NCBI RefSeq assembly: GCF_001027745.1
Contig: NZ_LECU01000005.1
Coordinates: 1 to 64,000 of the forward strand
DNA length: 64,000 bases
Reading direction: 5' to 3'
From: Pedobacter sp. BMA
GTDB taxonomy: Bacteria; Bacteroidota; Bacteroidia; Sphingobacteriales; Sphingobacteriaceae
The position numbers and the translations under genes are program-made. This document shows positions 51,937 to 61,154 of this stretch, in pieces (within the stretch, counting starts at the first letter, position 1; the number at the start of each line of letters is the position of its first letter). Below the pieces are notes generated by a model. That model did not search any database. It saw nothing but the letters and a program-made list of their open reading frames with translations, and was not told the DNA's origin.

Positions 51937-53160
51937 TTACAATTTAAGATCGCAACTGCTGCCTGTATTTTGTGGCGTAATGTATAAACCGTTTTCTAAA
52001 CGGACCGGATGAATAAAACGCGCTTTTAAATGTGGGATGTGTTCTAAAAATAAAGCCTCGTGACCTAAGGCGATGTGGTTAAACAGCACCAGGTGTTGAT
52101 GGAGCTGGCCCATATCCCCTACATGCGGTACAACGGGAATATTAAATTTTCTGCACAATAAACTTACTGCCAAAAACTCACTTACCCCACCTACCCGTAC
52201 GGCATCTACCTGCATAAAGCCAGTACATTTTACCTGCAGATAATTTTTGAACACGATCGCATTTGGCACATGCTCGCCCAATGCGAGTTTAACCGGGGCA
52301 ATTTTCTGTGCCAGGGTTTGATGTGCCAGCACATCGTCGGGATGCGTTGGCTCTTCAATCCAGTAAGGATTCATTTTACTCAGTTCGGCACAAATGGCTA
52401 ATGCCTGAGGCAGGTTCCATTGCTGATTGGCGTCGAGCATGATTTTAATGTCATCACCTACAACTTCACGAACCATATTGGCGCGGCGGATATCATGCTG
52501 CGGATCTTTCGATCCGACCTTAAGTTTCATGGCAGTAAAGCCCGTTTCCAATGCCCTTTTAACGTTCTGTTTTACCTGCTCATCAGGATAGTTGAACCAG
52601 CCAATGGAGGTATCATATCCGGGGTAACCCACATTTAAGATTGAAGTGCGGGAAGACTGTGTAAGCTTATTTTCGTTTATTAAATCAATGGCCTGCTGCC
52701 GGGTAAGCTCATCTTCCAGGTATGAAAAATCGATAGTATTCGCCAGTTCTTCCGCTGAAAGATCGATCATTAGTTTCCAAAGCGGCACACCTCTCTTTTT
52801 TGCCCACAAATCCCAGCAAGCATTGGTAACGGCGGCCAGTGCCAGGTGAACAATACCCTTGTGGGGGCCAAGCCATCTGAATTGCTGTTCATTAGCAAAA
52901 GACCTGTAGGTTGTGCCAAAGCTCGCCATCAATTCTTCGATGTCCATTCCGCGTAACTGGCTTGCATAAAAACCGGCGGCTTTGCAAACCAGATCGTTTC
53001 CTTCACCTAAAGTAAAAGCAAAGCCGGTACCTGTCAAACCGTTATCATCTTTTAAGTTTACCACGGCATAGGAATAGATGGGGTCGCGATGAATGGCATC
53101 ACTTCCCGCACCATTTCCCAGTGGGAATCTCGCATCTCTTATCTCGATACTTTTAATCAT
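51937..53160 (-). CDS. Enolase-superfamily dehydratase, L-fuconate dehydratase-like
   Basis: 407 residues. MR subgroup of the enolase superfamily: the KxK base in TAMKLKVGSK, the metal ligands in MLDANQQWN, IEEPTHPDD and LGEHVPNA, and the catalytic His in PHVGDMGQLHQHLVLF. The block GYPGYDTSIGWFNYPDE is what I recall from FucD/ENOSF1-type L-fuconate dehydratases. It would convert L-fuconate to 2-keto-3-deoxy-L-fuconate. Other acid sugars (galactonate, L-galactonate) cannot be excluded. It follows the symporter gene by 25 bases. Confidence 0.88.
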   Translation of the reverse strand: MIKSIEIRDARFPLGNGAGSDAIHRDPIYSYAVVNLKDDNGLTGTGFAFTLGEGNDLVCKAAGFYASQLRGMDIEELMASFGTTYRSFANEQQFRWLGPHKGIVHLALAAVTNACWDLWAKKRGVPLWKLMIDLSAEELANTIDFSYLEDELTRQQAIDLINENKLTQSSRTSILNVGYPGYDTSIGWFNYPDEQVKQNVKRALETGFTAMKLKVGSKDPQHDIRRANMVREVVGDDIKIMLDANQQWNLPQALAICAELSKMNPYWIEEPTHPDDVLAHQTLAQKIAPVKLALGEHVPNAIVFKNYLQVKCTGFMQVDAVRVGGVSEFLAVSLLCRKFNIPVVPHVGDMGQLHQHLVLFNHIALGHEALFLEHIPHLKARFIHPVRLENGLYITPQNTGSSCDLKL

Positions 53161-53162
53161 AA

Positions 53163-54374
53163 TTACTGCTTATTCCAAAAAGTGAGCTCGCTCATATTGC
53201 TGTAGCCTGAACCGGTTACGGTATGCAATACTCTGATGCGGATGTAACGGACAGGTGGCGGGTTAGCGATCAGGTCAAATTTCATGGCATTTTTACCATC
53301 ATCTGTCCGGGTGATGTCTTTCAGTAAGGTCCAGCCTTTTGCAACAGCTTCAGCCTTCCAGCCGGAATCATCAGCCCTTAAATTTGTGGTGGCATTGGTG
53401 AGGTCATTGATCCCCCACACTTCAAAACGATCAGGATTATTGCAGCAATCCCGGCCAACTTCCTCAATCTGGGCCAGGTTGGTGTAAGTTCTTCCCATAT
53501 CGAAGGTGAGCACGTGTGCAATATAACTGCCATCACTGTGAAAGATGTTCGGGTAGCCCTGCGGACCATTGCTATTGTCCCAAAGCTTACTGATGCTTGT
53601 ACCGGATTCGTAGGTATTCACATCATTGGGCAGGCGAACTTCCCTGAATAATGATTTATCACATTGTGCAAAAGTGAATATTTTTGGAAAGGTGGAAAAG
53701 TCGCTTACGCTGAATACATCCAATGAGCCTAAAGATGGGATATAGGAAGATTTATAAAGCACATCAGTTCCTGATTTATAATCATTTAAGGTAATCGACA
53801 TATCCTTTGCTGCCAGCGTTTTCTCCGTAACCACATTGCTGGTATTGGTATACCGGATAGTGGTACCTACGTTGATGGTATCAGGTACATTAAAATTCAG
53901 CTGAACGGAACCGTTGGCATTAACAACGTAAGGCTCGGTAGCGTTGAACGGGCGGTTTAACAATGCACCCTGATATAGAGGCCCGTAAACCCTTACGTTG
54001 GGCGCTTCAATAGGAATTGATTTCCGTCCCTGTGCGTCGTAAGACAATACGGTGAACGTATAAGTATACTCACTTAGGTTCGGAATAATCACTTTAATGG
54101 TATCCAAAGGACTATGAGAAGTGGAGTTTACAGTTATTGAATCGACATTATTATTCCACTTGATTACATATTTGGTTACGCTTGGATCGGGACTCGGATT
54201 AAACCATAATCCTGTACGCAGGTTACCGGCTTTAGCTACAATTTTTGAAACTTTTCCGGGGTAAACGGTTTCGCCGTTTTTAAGGAACTCCTTGAAGGCG
54301 ACATCATCTTTAGTACAACTGATGATGATGGTTGCAATAAGCAGCACCGCTAAAACTATATATCTGTTTTTCAT
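53163..54374 (-). CDS. DUF4998-type lipoprotein of the PUL
   Basis: 403 residues. Lipoprotein signal: LLIATIIISC. N-terminal fibronectin-like part (GETVYPGKVSKIVAKAGNLRTGLWFNPSPD) as in DUF4998 proteins, further Ig-like segments, and a C-terminal discoidin-like domain (IFHSDGSYIAHVLTFDMGRTYTNLAQIE, FEVWGINDLTNATTNLR, RYIRIRVLHTVTG). It is probably a surface glycan-binding protein that works beside SusC/SusD. Encoded 31 bases from its DUF5000-type neighbour. Confidence 0.82.
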   Translation of the reverse strand: MKNRYIVLAVLLIATIIISCTKDDVAFKEFLKNGETVYPGKVSKIVAKAGNLRTGLWFNPSPDPSVTKYVIKWNNNVDSITVNSTSHSPLDTIKVIIPNLSEYTYTFTVLSYDAQGRKSIPIEAPNVRVYGPLYQGALLNRPFNATEPYVVNANGSVQLNFNVPDTINVGTTIRYTNTSNVVTEKTLAAKDMSITLNDYKSGTDVLYKSSYIPSLGSLDVFSVSDFSTFPKIFTFAQCDKSLFREVRLPNDVNTYESGTSISKLWDNSNGPQGYPNIFHSDGSYIAHVLTFDMGRTYTNLAQIEEVGRDCCNNPDRFEVWGINDLTNATTNLRADDSGWKAEAVAKGWTLLKDITRTDDGKNAMKFDLIANPPPVRYIRIRVLHTVTGSGYSNMSELTFWNKQ

Positions 54375-54404
54375 TTTTTCTCTACTGATTAATTTGAAGA
54401 ATAA

Positions 54405-55631
54405 TTATCGGGCATCACCGTAAAACGCCATTTCCATAGCGTGCGCAAAGGTGCCGCTAGACCATGTTGTGGATACGCTTAAACGTACATAGCGGACTTT
54501 TGGACTTACCAGCGGAACATTGAAACTTACACCTGCTTTAACAAAATCATTATCGGCAGTGGTGTGTGCAACCGGCGTAGCGCCAGAAGGTGGCGGCGGA
54601 TAATTGTAATTTCCCAGGTTTGTCCAGTCGCCGATTACCGTTCCTTCAGGAGCAGACATAGGCAGGCTGGCATCTCTCGGAGCCGTTGCGTTTGATCCCC
54701 AGAGTGAAAATACTTTTGGATTACCATGCCCGTAAGCAAATTTATCCCCTCCGTCCGGGCGTTCCCAAAGAATGAAACGACTCAGTTTGGCACTTACGCC
54801 CAGGCCGAATGTAGCAATAGCAGGCATGGCACCGCCTGGCGCAGTATGCCAGCCATTTGAACTTCCATCGGTTCTTCCATCCCATAAATAGGGTAAATCC
54901 CATCCATAAGCAATTACGCCATCTGATGGCAGGCGGTAAGAAGTAAACTTATTTCTATCCAGAATCGATTCAAAAAGCGGGGTGATTGTTTTATAGGTGG
55001 TATCAGATATATTTCCGTAATTATCAATAACATAATAGCCAATTCTCTTTTCAACCGGCTGGTAACCGCGAACTGAATAATCTATTGTAGCAAGTTTGGA
55101 GAAATTCTGGTCAATCACATCAGACACATTGCCTTCAAAGCCTAAAAGGATCACGCCTAAATTTGCTTTACCCGGGTTGGTGCCGGTGATTTTAATCCCG
55201 CCGAAATCTGCCTGGGCATTAATGGTAGGTTTTACCAGTAAGTATGGTGGCGTATCCGGGCTCACTTTAACAACCAGCGGATCAGACTTCACATTGGCCC
55301 TGCTCACCGTGTAAAGTGTAACGTCGTATTCTTGCTTTTTAGCAAATCCCTCCACCGTGATGGTGTCGGAATAGTAGCTTGATTTGGTTTCCCGCGTGGT
55401 AACGCCATTTATTTTATATTGCGCCAACACGTAGAGAATATTTTGAGAATTAGGAAGCGAGTAGGTAATATTGGCTCCCCCATTATAATTCTGCACTTTA
55501 ACGTTGCTTACCACCGCCGGCTTGGTCATATCTGTTGAGGCCGGCTCATTATAGGTTTCCATTTTTTCGCAGGCCATTAGACAAACGATTGAAAACAACA
55601 TGAGCGCAATCCATTTATTTATATTTTTCAT
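54405..55631 (-). CDS. DUF4959/DUF5126/DUF5000-type lipoprotein of the PUL
   Basis: 408 residues, lipoprotein signal ALMLFSIVCLMAC. The N-terminal DUF4959-like part (KPAVVSNVKVQNYNGGANITY) is followed by two Ig-like segments and a C-terminal galactose-binding-like domain (LPYLWDGRTDGSSNGWHT, SRFILWERPDGGDKF, VRYVRLSVSTTWS). Together with the DUF4998-type protein it is a candidate surface glycan-binding protein. It follows susD by 33 bases. Confidence 0.85.
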   Translation of the reverse strand: MKNINKWIALMLFSIVCLMACEKMETYNEPASTDMTKPAVVSNVKVQNYNGGANITYSLPNSQNILYVLAQYKINGVTTRETKSSYYSDTITVEGFAKKQEYDVTLYTVSRANVKSDPLVVKVSPDTPPYLLVKPTINAQADFGGIKITGTNPGKANLGVILLGFEGNVSDVIDQNFSKLATIDYSVRGYQPVEKRIGYYVIDNYGNISDTTYKTITPLFESILDRNKFTSYRLPSDGVIAYGWDLPYLWDGRTDGSSNGWHTAPGGAMPAIATFGLGVSAKLSRFILWERPDGGDKFAYGHGNPKVFSLWGSNATAPRDASLPMSAPEGTVIGDWTNLGNYNYPPPPSGATPVAHTTADNDFVKAGVSFNVPLVSPKVRYVRLSVSTTWSSGTFAHAMEMAFYGDAR

Positions 55632-55664
55632 TTTCTTAAACTTAAGATTAACATCATATTTTAA

Positions 55665-57596
55665 CTACCAGAAGGGATTTTGCACCAGATTTGGGTTCAC
55701 GACCAAATCATAGCTTTTAATTGGCCACAGATAATCTTTAATTCCAAATACAGGGATAAACTGAGTAGCCGGGCGGTAATAATTAATCGCATCGGCATTA
55801 TTGATGCTCCAGCCCTGTACCGGCGTGGTAAGCACTGCCTGCAATTCTTTCCATCGTCTTAAATCCCATCCGCTGTGCCCTTCAAAACACAGTTCAATTC
55901 TTCTTTCCTGATGAATGATTTGCCTCAACCCTTCTTTGGTATTAAACTTATTCGGGTTTCTGGAGTAGTTTGTCCATGAAGCCTGAATCCCTCTTAAACC
56001 CGCCCTTGCCCTTACACGGTCTGCATAGGTAAAAACTTCGGTTGTTGGTCCGCCTACTTCATTTAAAGCTTCTGCATAAAGCAGATACAGGTCAGCTAAT
56101 CTGATTAATGGCATACGGTAAGCGAAGGTCTGAAAACCATCATCATACACCGAAGCATAGCTAACGAGTTTTTTGGGCCAGTAGCCGGTGATGTTCAAAC
56201 GGATATTATCACTGGGCGCTGCAAATCCCGAACCCCTTGCAGATACATGGTATAGGGGGCGCTGGGCATCATTCTGGTTGATGCGGCCATTTCCAAACCA
56301 GATGCCGCCATCGAAAGCCATATCGGCATAAAAACGGGTTTCGCGGGCAAAGTGTCCTTTAATCGTTTCATAGCCTTCCTTGATATAATACCTGCTGGCA
56401 TTATCGCCAGCCATAATGGTATTTCTACCTGCATAGTCCCAGGTTTTATCTTCTGTGATTGGCACCCCGTTTACGGTATAAAAAAGCTCTTGTGTAGCAA
56501 TAGGCGCAGAAAACGTTGAGGGGTTGGAAAATGCATTGACAGCCGAATTTGCGGTAAGCCTCGGGGTAGCGAAACCCTGATACCCGAATGCCGGATTAGA
56601 TGCCCAAACGATTTCTGAATTGAGTTCCCATTTTTCGGTAACCGCATTCTGAACATCCAACTCTCTTTTTAACGAGTCAGACAGCGTTCCGATCGTTGTT
56701 GGCGAAGAAAAAGTATACAACTTAATACCTTCCCCTTCGGCAGCAACGATCGCGGCTTTGGCTGCATCAGCTGCTTTGCGCCATTTTTGTGCATCAAATG
56801 CCTGCGGAAACAGGCTAATGCCATCCTTATCCCTGAAAGATGCATAATCGGGGTTACCATTGAAAAGCGGACTTGCAGCAGTAGCTAAAACATCAGCTTT
56901 TACCGACAATGCAATTACGCTGGTTGCACGGCCCAGCTCAGTTGCCTGATTGGAAATGGTAGCCGGCAGGTCGGGAATGGCTTCATCTAAAAGCGACACA
57001 ATATAATCTACAGATTCATCTACAGTGGAACGCTTAATTCGCACTTCATCAGTACTTGCTGAAATGGACAGATTGGTTTTGATCAATGGAATAGGTCCGT
57101 ACATTTTAAACAGCAGGTAGTGATAGTATGCTTTCAGGAACTTCGCCTCGGCTATCCATCTTTTCTTATCATTTGCCGAAAGGTCGATGGGTTTATCGAT
57201 GTTTTCCAGCATGATATTACATAGCCTGATGGAGCGGAAAAAGCTATAGCTCCCTTCGTTACCATCCCAGGCATTTAGCCCTGGGTTTGCCGTATTCTGT
57301 GTACCACGCAACAGGTTAAAGCCTACACGGTTAAAACCTAAATAATTGTCGAGCGAATTGGAATAAATCAGCTCTCCGGAAGTGGTAAAACCAGGGTTGG
57401 TAGCCATATCAGTAGAGCGCTGGAGATAAGCATAACAACCATACAGGTAATTTTCAGCTTCATTTCTGTTTCTGAAGGCATAATCCAGTGTGCCCAGATT
57501 TTCAGGGGTAATATCGAGGTATTTTTTGCAAGAATAAATTGAACATAACAGTACCAACGCACAGATATATGTCGAATATTTTTTGATCGCTTTCAT
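55665..57596 (-). CDS. SusD/RagB-family nutrient-binding lipoprotein
   Basis: 643 residues. Lipoprotein signal LVLLCSIYSCKKYLDI, then the SusD N-terminus with FRNRNEAENYLYGCYAYL, TPR-like helices (AEAKFLKAYYHYLLFKMYGPIPLI) and the C-terminal RQIIHQERRIELCFEGHSGWDLRRW. It caps the SusC barrel and captures oligosaccharide at the surface. Its start overlaps the last base of susC. Confidence 0.96.
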   Translation of the reverse strand: MKAIKKYSTYICALVLLCSIYSCKKYLDITPENLGTLDYAFRNRNEAENYLYGCYAYLQRSTDMATNPGFTTSGELIYSNSLDNYLGFNRVGFNLLRGTQNTANPGLNAWDGNEGSYSFFRSIRLCNIMLENIDKPIDLSANDKKRWIAEAKFLKAYYHYLLFKMYGPIPLIKTNLSISASTDEVRIKRSTVDESVDYIVSLLDEAIPDLPATISNQATELGRATSVIALSVKADVLATAASPLFNGNPDYASFRDKDGISLFPQAFDAQKWRKAADAAKAAIVAAEGEGIKLYTFSSPTTIGTLSDSLKRELDVQNAVTEKWELNSEIVWASNPAFGYQGFATPRLTANSAVNAFSNPSTFSAPIATQELFYTVNGVPITEDKTWDYAGRNTIMAGDNASRYYIKEGYETIKGHFARETRFYADMAFDGGIWFGNGRINQNDAQRPLYHVSARGSGFAAPSDNIRLNITGYWPKKLVSYASVYDDGFQTFAYRMPLIRLADLYLLYAEALNEVGGPTTEVFTYADRVRARAGLRGIQASWTNYSRNPNKFNTKEGLRQIIHQERRIELCFEGHSGWDLRRWKELQAVLTTPVQGWSINNADAINYYRPATQFIPVFGIKDYLWPIKSYDLVVNPNLVQNPFW

Positions 57597-60500
57597 TATA
57601 GTGTTACGTTTAGGCCAACATTAAATACTTTTTGAATGGGATAGGCAAATCCATTACCCCCTTGTTCAGGATCCCACATTTTAAATGGCGACCAGGTTAA
57701 TAGGTTTAAACCATTGAAATAGATGCGGGCTGAGCTCAACCTGATTTTGTTGGAAACCCGCTGTGGCAATGTATAACCAATCTCAACAGACTTTAATCTG
57801 ATTAACCGGCCGTTTCTCATCCACCAGGTACTGGTTTGGCGGTTGTTTTCCAAATCTTCTTTAGTTACCGATAAGCGTGGGTAAAGGGCATATAAGTCCT
57901 GATTTTCGGGCGACCAGTGGTTGTTGGCAAATTCCTGTAATAACTGGGTGTTTCCGAAATAATCGCCGTCACCGCCGTCGAAAGGGTTTACTTTTCTCTT
58001 CTCATCTGTAGGTACAAATGGGCTGATTTTTTCCGGTTTAATAAAGAATGTCATCCGGCCCTGGCCGGTAACAAAGGCCGACAGATCGAACCCTTTGTAA
58101 GACGAACTGAATCCGAAACCATAAACCAGTTCAGGCGACTGAGGGAAACCAATATAGGCCTTATCCGCATCATCGATTTTACCGTCGTTGTTTAAGTCTT
58201 TGTATTTGATGTCACCTCCCCTTGGTGGCTTTCCGCCAGTAGAAAAAATCTGTGTGGGAGAATTGGCAACCTCTTTATCATCAACAAACAAACGTTCTGC
58301 AATGTAACCGTAGTTCCGGCTGATCGCCTGTCCGGTAGTATAGCGATAGGCTTCAGCCCATTGCGGTTCTTCAAAATTCACATATTTGTTTTTGGCGAAA
58401 GTCATGTTTCCGCGAACTGCAAAAGAGAAATCATTTGCATTAAACTTATAATCCAAAGATAAATCCATCCCCCTTGAGCGGGCGATACCGATATTGGCAC
58501 CGATATCGGGCAGGTTGGTATTCGGGTCTATTGCTTCGAGACCTAAAGTGGAAGGAACATTTCTCCTGGGCATGTAAATATCGTAGCGGTAGTTATTGTA
58601 AACCTCAGCAATTACACTTAAATTTTTAAATAGTGTTGCTTCTAAAGCAATATTGGTTTGCTGAGAAGTTTCCCATGTAATATTGGTATTTTCATAGCTA
58701 TTGATATATACACCCGGGCGTTCTGAAGCACCATTAAAACCAAACTGTGCATAGTTTCCTCCACCGTTCAGGTTCACATCAGATTTGTAAAAGAAACGCT
58801 GTGATCCGATGGCGTCGTTACCCACGATGCCGAAACTTCCTCGTAGTTTTAAGCGGTTAACTACGTTTGCAATTCCACCTTTCCAGAAAGGTTCATTAGA
58901 TACGATCCATCCACCGCCGATAGTTGGGAAGAAGCCAAAACGGTGATTTTCTGAAAACCTTTCAGAACCGTTATAGCCAAAATTGCTTTCAACAAAGTAG
59001 CGGTTTTTATACGAATAGGTTAAACGGCCAGCTAAGCCGATATTCCGGTAAGGGAGAGAATACTGGAGTGTTGGCTGATTGTTTTTTGGATCCCTTGCAT
59101 TATTGTAGCGGGTTTGCTGAGCCGTTCCGATCAATGTTCCGCTTACTGTGTGGCTGCCAAAAGTCCTGTCGTAGTTCATTGATGCCTGCGCATAAAGGAA
59201 AGTATTTACGGTTGGCGAACCCGGATAATAAGATAAATATTCACGCGAAACATTTAGTGGAGCCGTTACAGATGGATTTAACCAGTTGAGTGTATACTGA
59301 TTTGATTGCCTGTCGTACGAACTTACATTGTAATAGAACGGGGCATACGCCATTGACGAATCAAAGTACGAATACCTGTTGGTACTGAAGATTGAGCGGA
59401 ATGTTAAACCTTCCGTTAAAAAATCGAGTTTTTGGTTGACCTCAAACTGTGCCGACATTCTGGATTCGGAAGAATTCTTATGTCCCATCAGCATTTGTGC
59501 GTATGGATTGATATTCCGGATATCGTTTGCGGCATTGCCTACCGTATTGCCGAACAGGATGTGCTGGGCATTCTGGTTAGCCTGATCTGCAGGAAAGTAG
59601 GCTGGAAATAATACCGGACTGGTATGAATGGCGGCGTTATACAAATCAGTAGAGAAGCCGCCATCAGACGCTATCGGACCATTGTATTCACTGAAATTGC
59701 CCGATAAGCGGACTACCATTTCAGTGGTTTTAGTTAAGTCGATATTAACATTCGAACGCAACTGGTAGTTACGGAATTTAATATTATTGTCGTTGTTATT
59801 ACGCTCATCTTCTTTTAAAACACCGTTATCTAGGTTATAGGAACCGGCAACATAATAGCGTGCTACCCCACCACCGCCGCTGATACCTAAATTGGCACGC
59901 TGAGTAGAAGTTCTCTTTTTAAAGAGCATATCCAGCCAGTTTACCGCAGGATACACATATTCATTATAACCGGGCGATTTGTTGATGGTATTTTGTGTAT
60001 TGATAATTTTATTCTGGTTGAAAACGGGATCCATGTTACGGCCGATTGCAGCTTCATTGAAAAGCTTCATGTAGGTAACCGGATCGGCAAGTTCGAGGTT
60101 CTGAGTAGACTGACTGGCAGACTGCTCTAAACGGAAACTGATTTTAGCCTTGCCTTCTTTACCAGACTTGGTGGCGACTAAAATTACGCCATTGGCACCA
60201 CGGGCACCATATAGTGCAGTTGCACTTGCGTCTTTCAGTATCGAAAAGCTTTCGATATCATCTACCTGTAAGCGTGCAAGATCTGACGAGGTGAGCTCCA
60301 CGTTATCAATCAGGATGAGTGGATCCTGTTTATATCCGAAGGTAGTGACGCCGCGGATAAAAAACTGTGAGTTGTCCTGGCCGGGCTGACCACTACGCTG
60401 ATAACCTATCACACCAGCGATTTGTCCGGATAAGGCATTGGTTAAATTACTGGAGGGGATTTTAAGGTTGGCTACTTTGACTGTAGTAACTGAACCCACC

Positions 60501-60886
60501 AGGGCTTCTTTTCGCTGGCGCTGACCCAGTGCTGTAATCACCACTTCATCGGCCAGGATATTATCCTCGATCAGTTTGATGTTGATTACACTCCCCTCTC
60601 CAACCGTTACACGCTGTTCTTTGTAGCCCACAAAAGAGAATCTGATTAATTGCCCCGGACTTACGTCCAATACAAATTTTCCATTATTGTCGGTTTGAGT
60701 GCCCACATTGGCCTGGCTTACCACGGCTACAACCACTCCAGGCATCCCGATACCCAATGAATCGGTTACTTTACCGGTGATGGTTTTCTTTGCAGGAACT
60801 TGGGCAAAGGAAGCACTGCCCATAAAAAGCAGCAAAAACACCAGTGCATAGAGATGTTTACATTTTTTTTGTAGAGTTTGGCTCAT
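57596..60886 (-). CDS. SusC/RagA TonB-dependent transporter
   Basis: 1096 residues, outer-membrane import of oligosaccharide driven by TonB. Signal peptide; a carboxypeptidase-regulatory-like domain (ITGKVTDSLGIGMPGVVVAVV); the plug domain with QDPLILIDNVELTSSDLARLQVDDIESFSILKDASATALYGARGANGVILVATKSG; then the 22-strand barrel with the usual C-terminal SARIYFNGLNLLTWSPFK. First gene of the PUL operon. Confidence 0.97.
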   Translation of the reverse strand: MSQTLQKKCKHLYALVFLLLFMGSASFAQVPAKKTITGKVTDSLGIGMPGVVVAVVSQANVGTQTDNNGKFVLDVSPGQLIRFSFVGYKEQRVTVGEGSVINIKLIEDNILADEVVITALGQRQRKEALVGSVTTVKVANLKIPSSNLTNALSGQIAGVIGYQRSGQPGQDNSQFFIRGVTTFGYKQDPLILIDNVELTSSDLARLQVDDIESFSILKDASATALYGARGANGVILVATKSGKEGKAKISFRLEQSASQSTQNLELADPVTYMKLFNEAAIGRNMDPVFNQNKIINTQNTINKSPGYNEYVYPAVNWLDMLFKKRTSTQRANLGISGGGGVARYYVAGSYNLDNGVLKEDERNNNDNNIKFRNYQLRSNVNIDLTKTTEMVVRLSGNFSEYNGPIASDGGFSTDLYNAAIHTSPVLFPAYFPADQANQNAQHILFGNTVGNAANDIRNINPYAQMLMGHKNSSESRMSAQFEVNQKLDFLTEGLTFRSIFSTNRYSYFDSSMAYAPFYYNVSSYDRQSNQYTLNWLNPSVTAPLNVSREYLSYYPGSPTVNTFLYAQASMNYDRTFGSHTVSGTLIGTAQQTRYNNARDPKNNQPTLQYSLPYRNIGLAGRLTYSYKNRYFVESNFGYNGSERFSENHRFGFFPTIGGGWIVSNEPFWKGGIANVVNRLKLRGSFGIVGNDAIGSQRFFYKSDVNLNGGGNYAQFGFNGASERPGVYINSYENTNITWETSQQTNIALEATLFKNLSVIAEVYNNYRYDIYMPRRNVPSTLGLEAIDPNTNLPDIGANIGIARSRGMDLSLDYKFNANDFSFAVRGNMTFAKNKYVNFEEPQWAEAYRYTTGQAISRNYGYIAERLFVDDKEVANSPTQIFSTGGKPPRGGDIKYKDLNNDGKIDDADKAYIGFPQSPELVYGFGFSSSYKGFDLSAFVTGQGRMTFFIKPEKISPFVPTDEKRKVNPFDGGDGDYFGNTQLLQEFANNHWSPENQDLYALYPRLSVTKEDLENNRQTSTWWMRNGRLIRLKSVEIGYTLPQRVSNKIRLSSARIYFNGLNLLTWSPFKMWDPEQGGNGFAYPIQKVFNVGLNVTL

Positions 60887-60976
60887 ACTTGTTTGAATTA
60901 TTTGGTTATTGTAAGCGATAAATCAAAAACATCTTGAAGTGAAGAGACTCAATCTGCTTGATTTGCTTTACAAGTT

Positions 60977-60984
60977 CAAAATTA
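60977..60984 (-). promoter_or_regulatory. Candidate -7 element for the PUL operon
   Basis: TAATTTTG on the minus strand matches TAnnTTTG, about 90 bases before the SusC start. The -33 region is weak (TTTT), as expected for an activator-dependent promoter. Confidence 0.4.
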
Positions 60985-61086
60985 ATGCTATTCGAAGGGT
61001 GTTAAAATAGCATATTCACCTATTATGATGGACTATCCAATTATTTTACAACCAAATCTGCTATATGTTTTTTGGTCTGCAAATGA

Positions 61087-61094
61087 TATATTTG
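61087..61094 (+). promoter_or_regulatory. Candidate -7 element for the AraC-type regulator
   Basis: TATATTTG on the plus strand, about 60 bases before the ATG at 61155. No good -33 element at the right distance. Confidence 0.35.
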
Positions 61095-61154
61095 CTATCA
61101 GCGACGCATGTATTAGCCAACTATTTTGCTGCTACTAACCAAATCATTTCGTAA

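Noticed and set aside
58924..59585. Plus-strand frames antisense to susC
   Set aside because: Opposite-strand shadows of a long, well-defined transporter gene.
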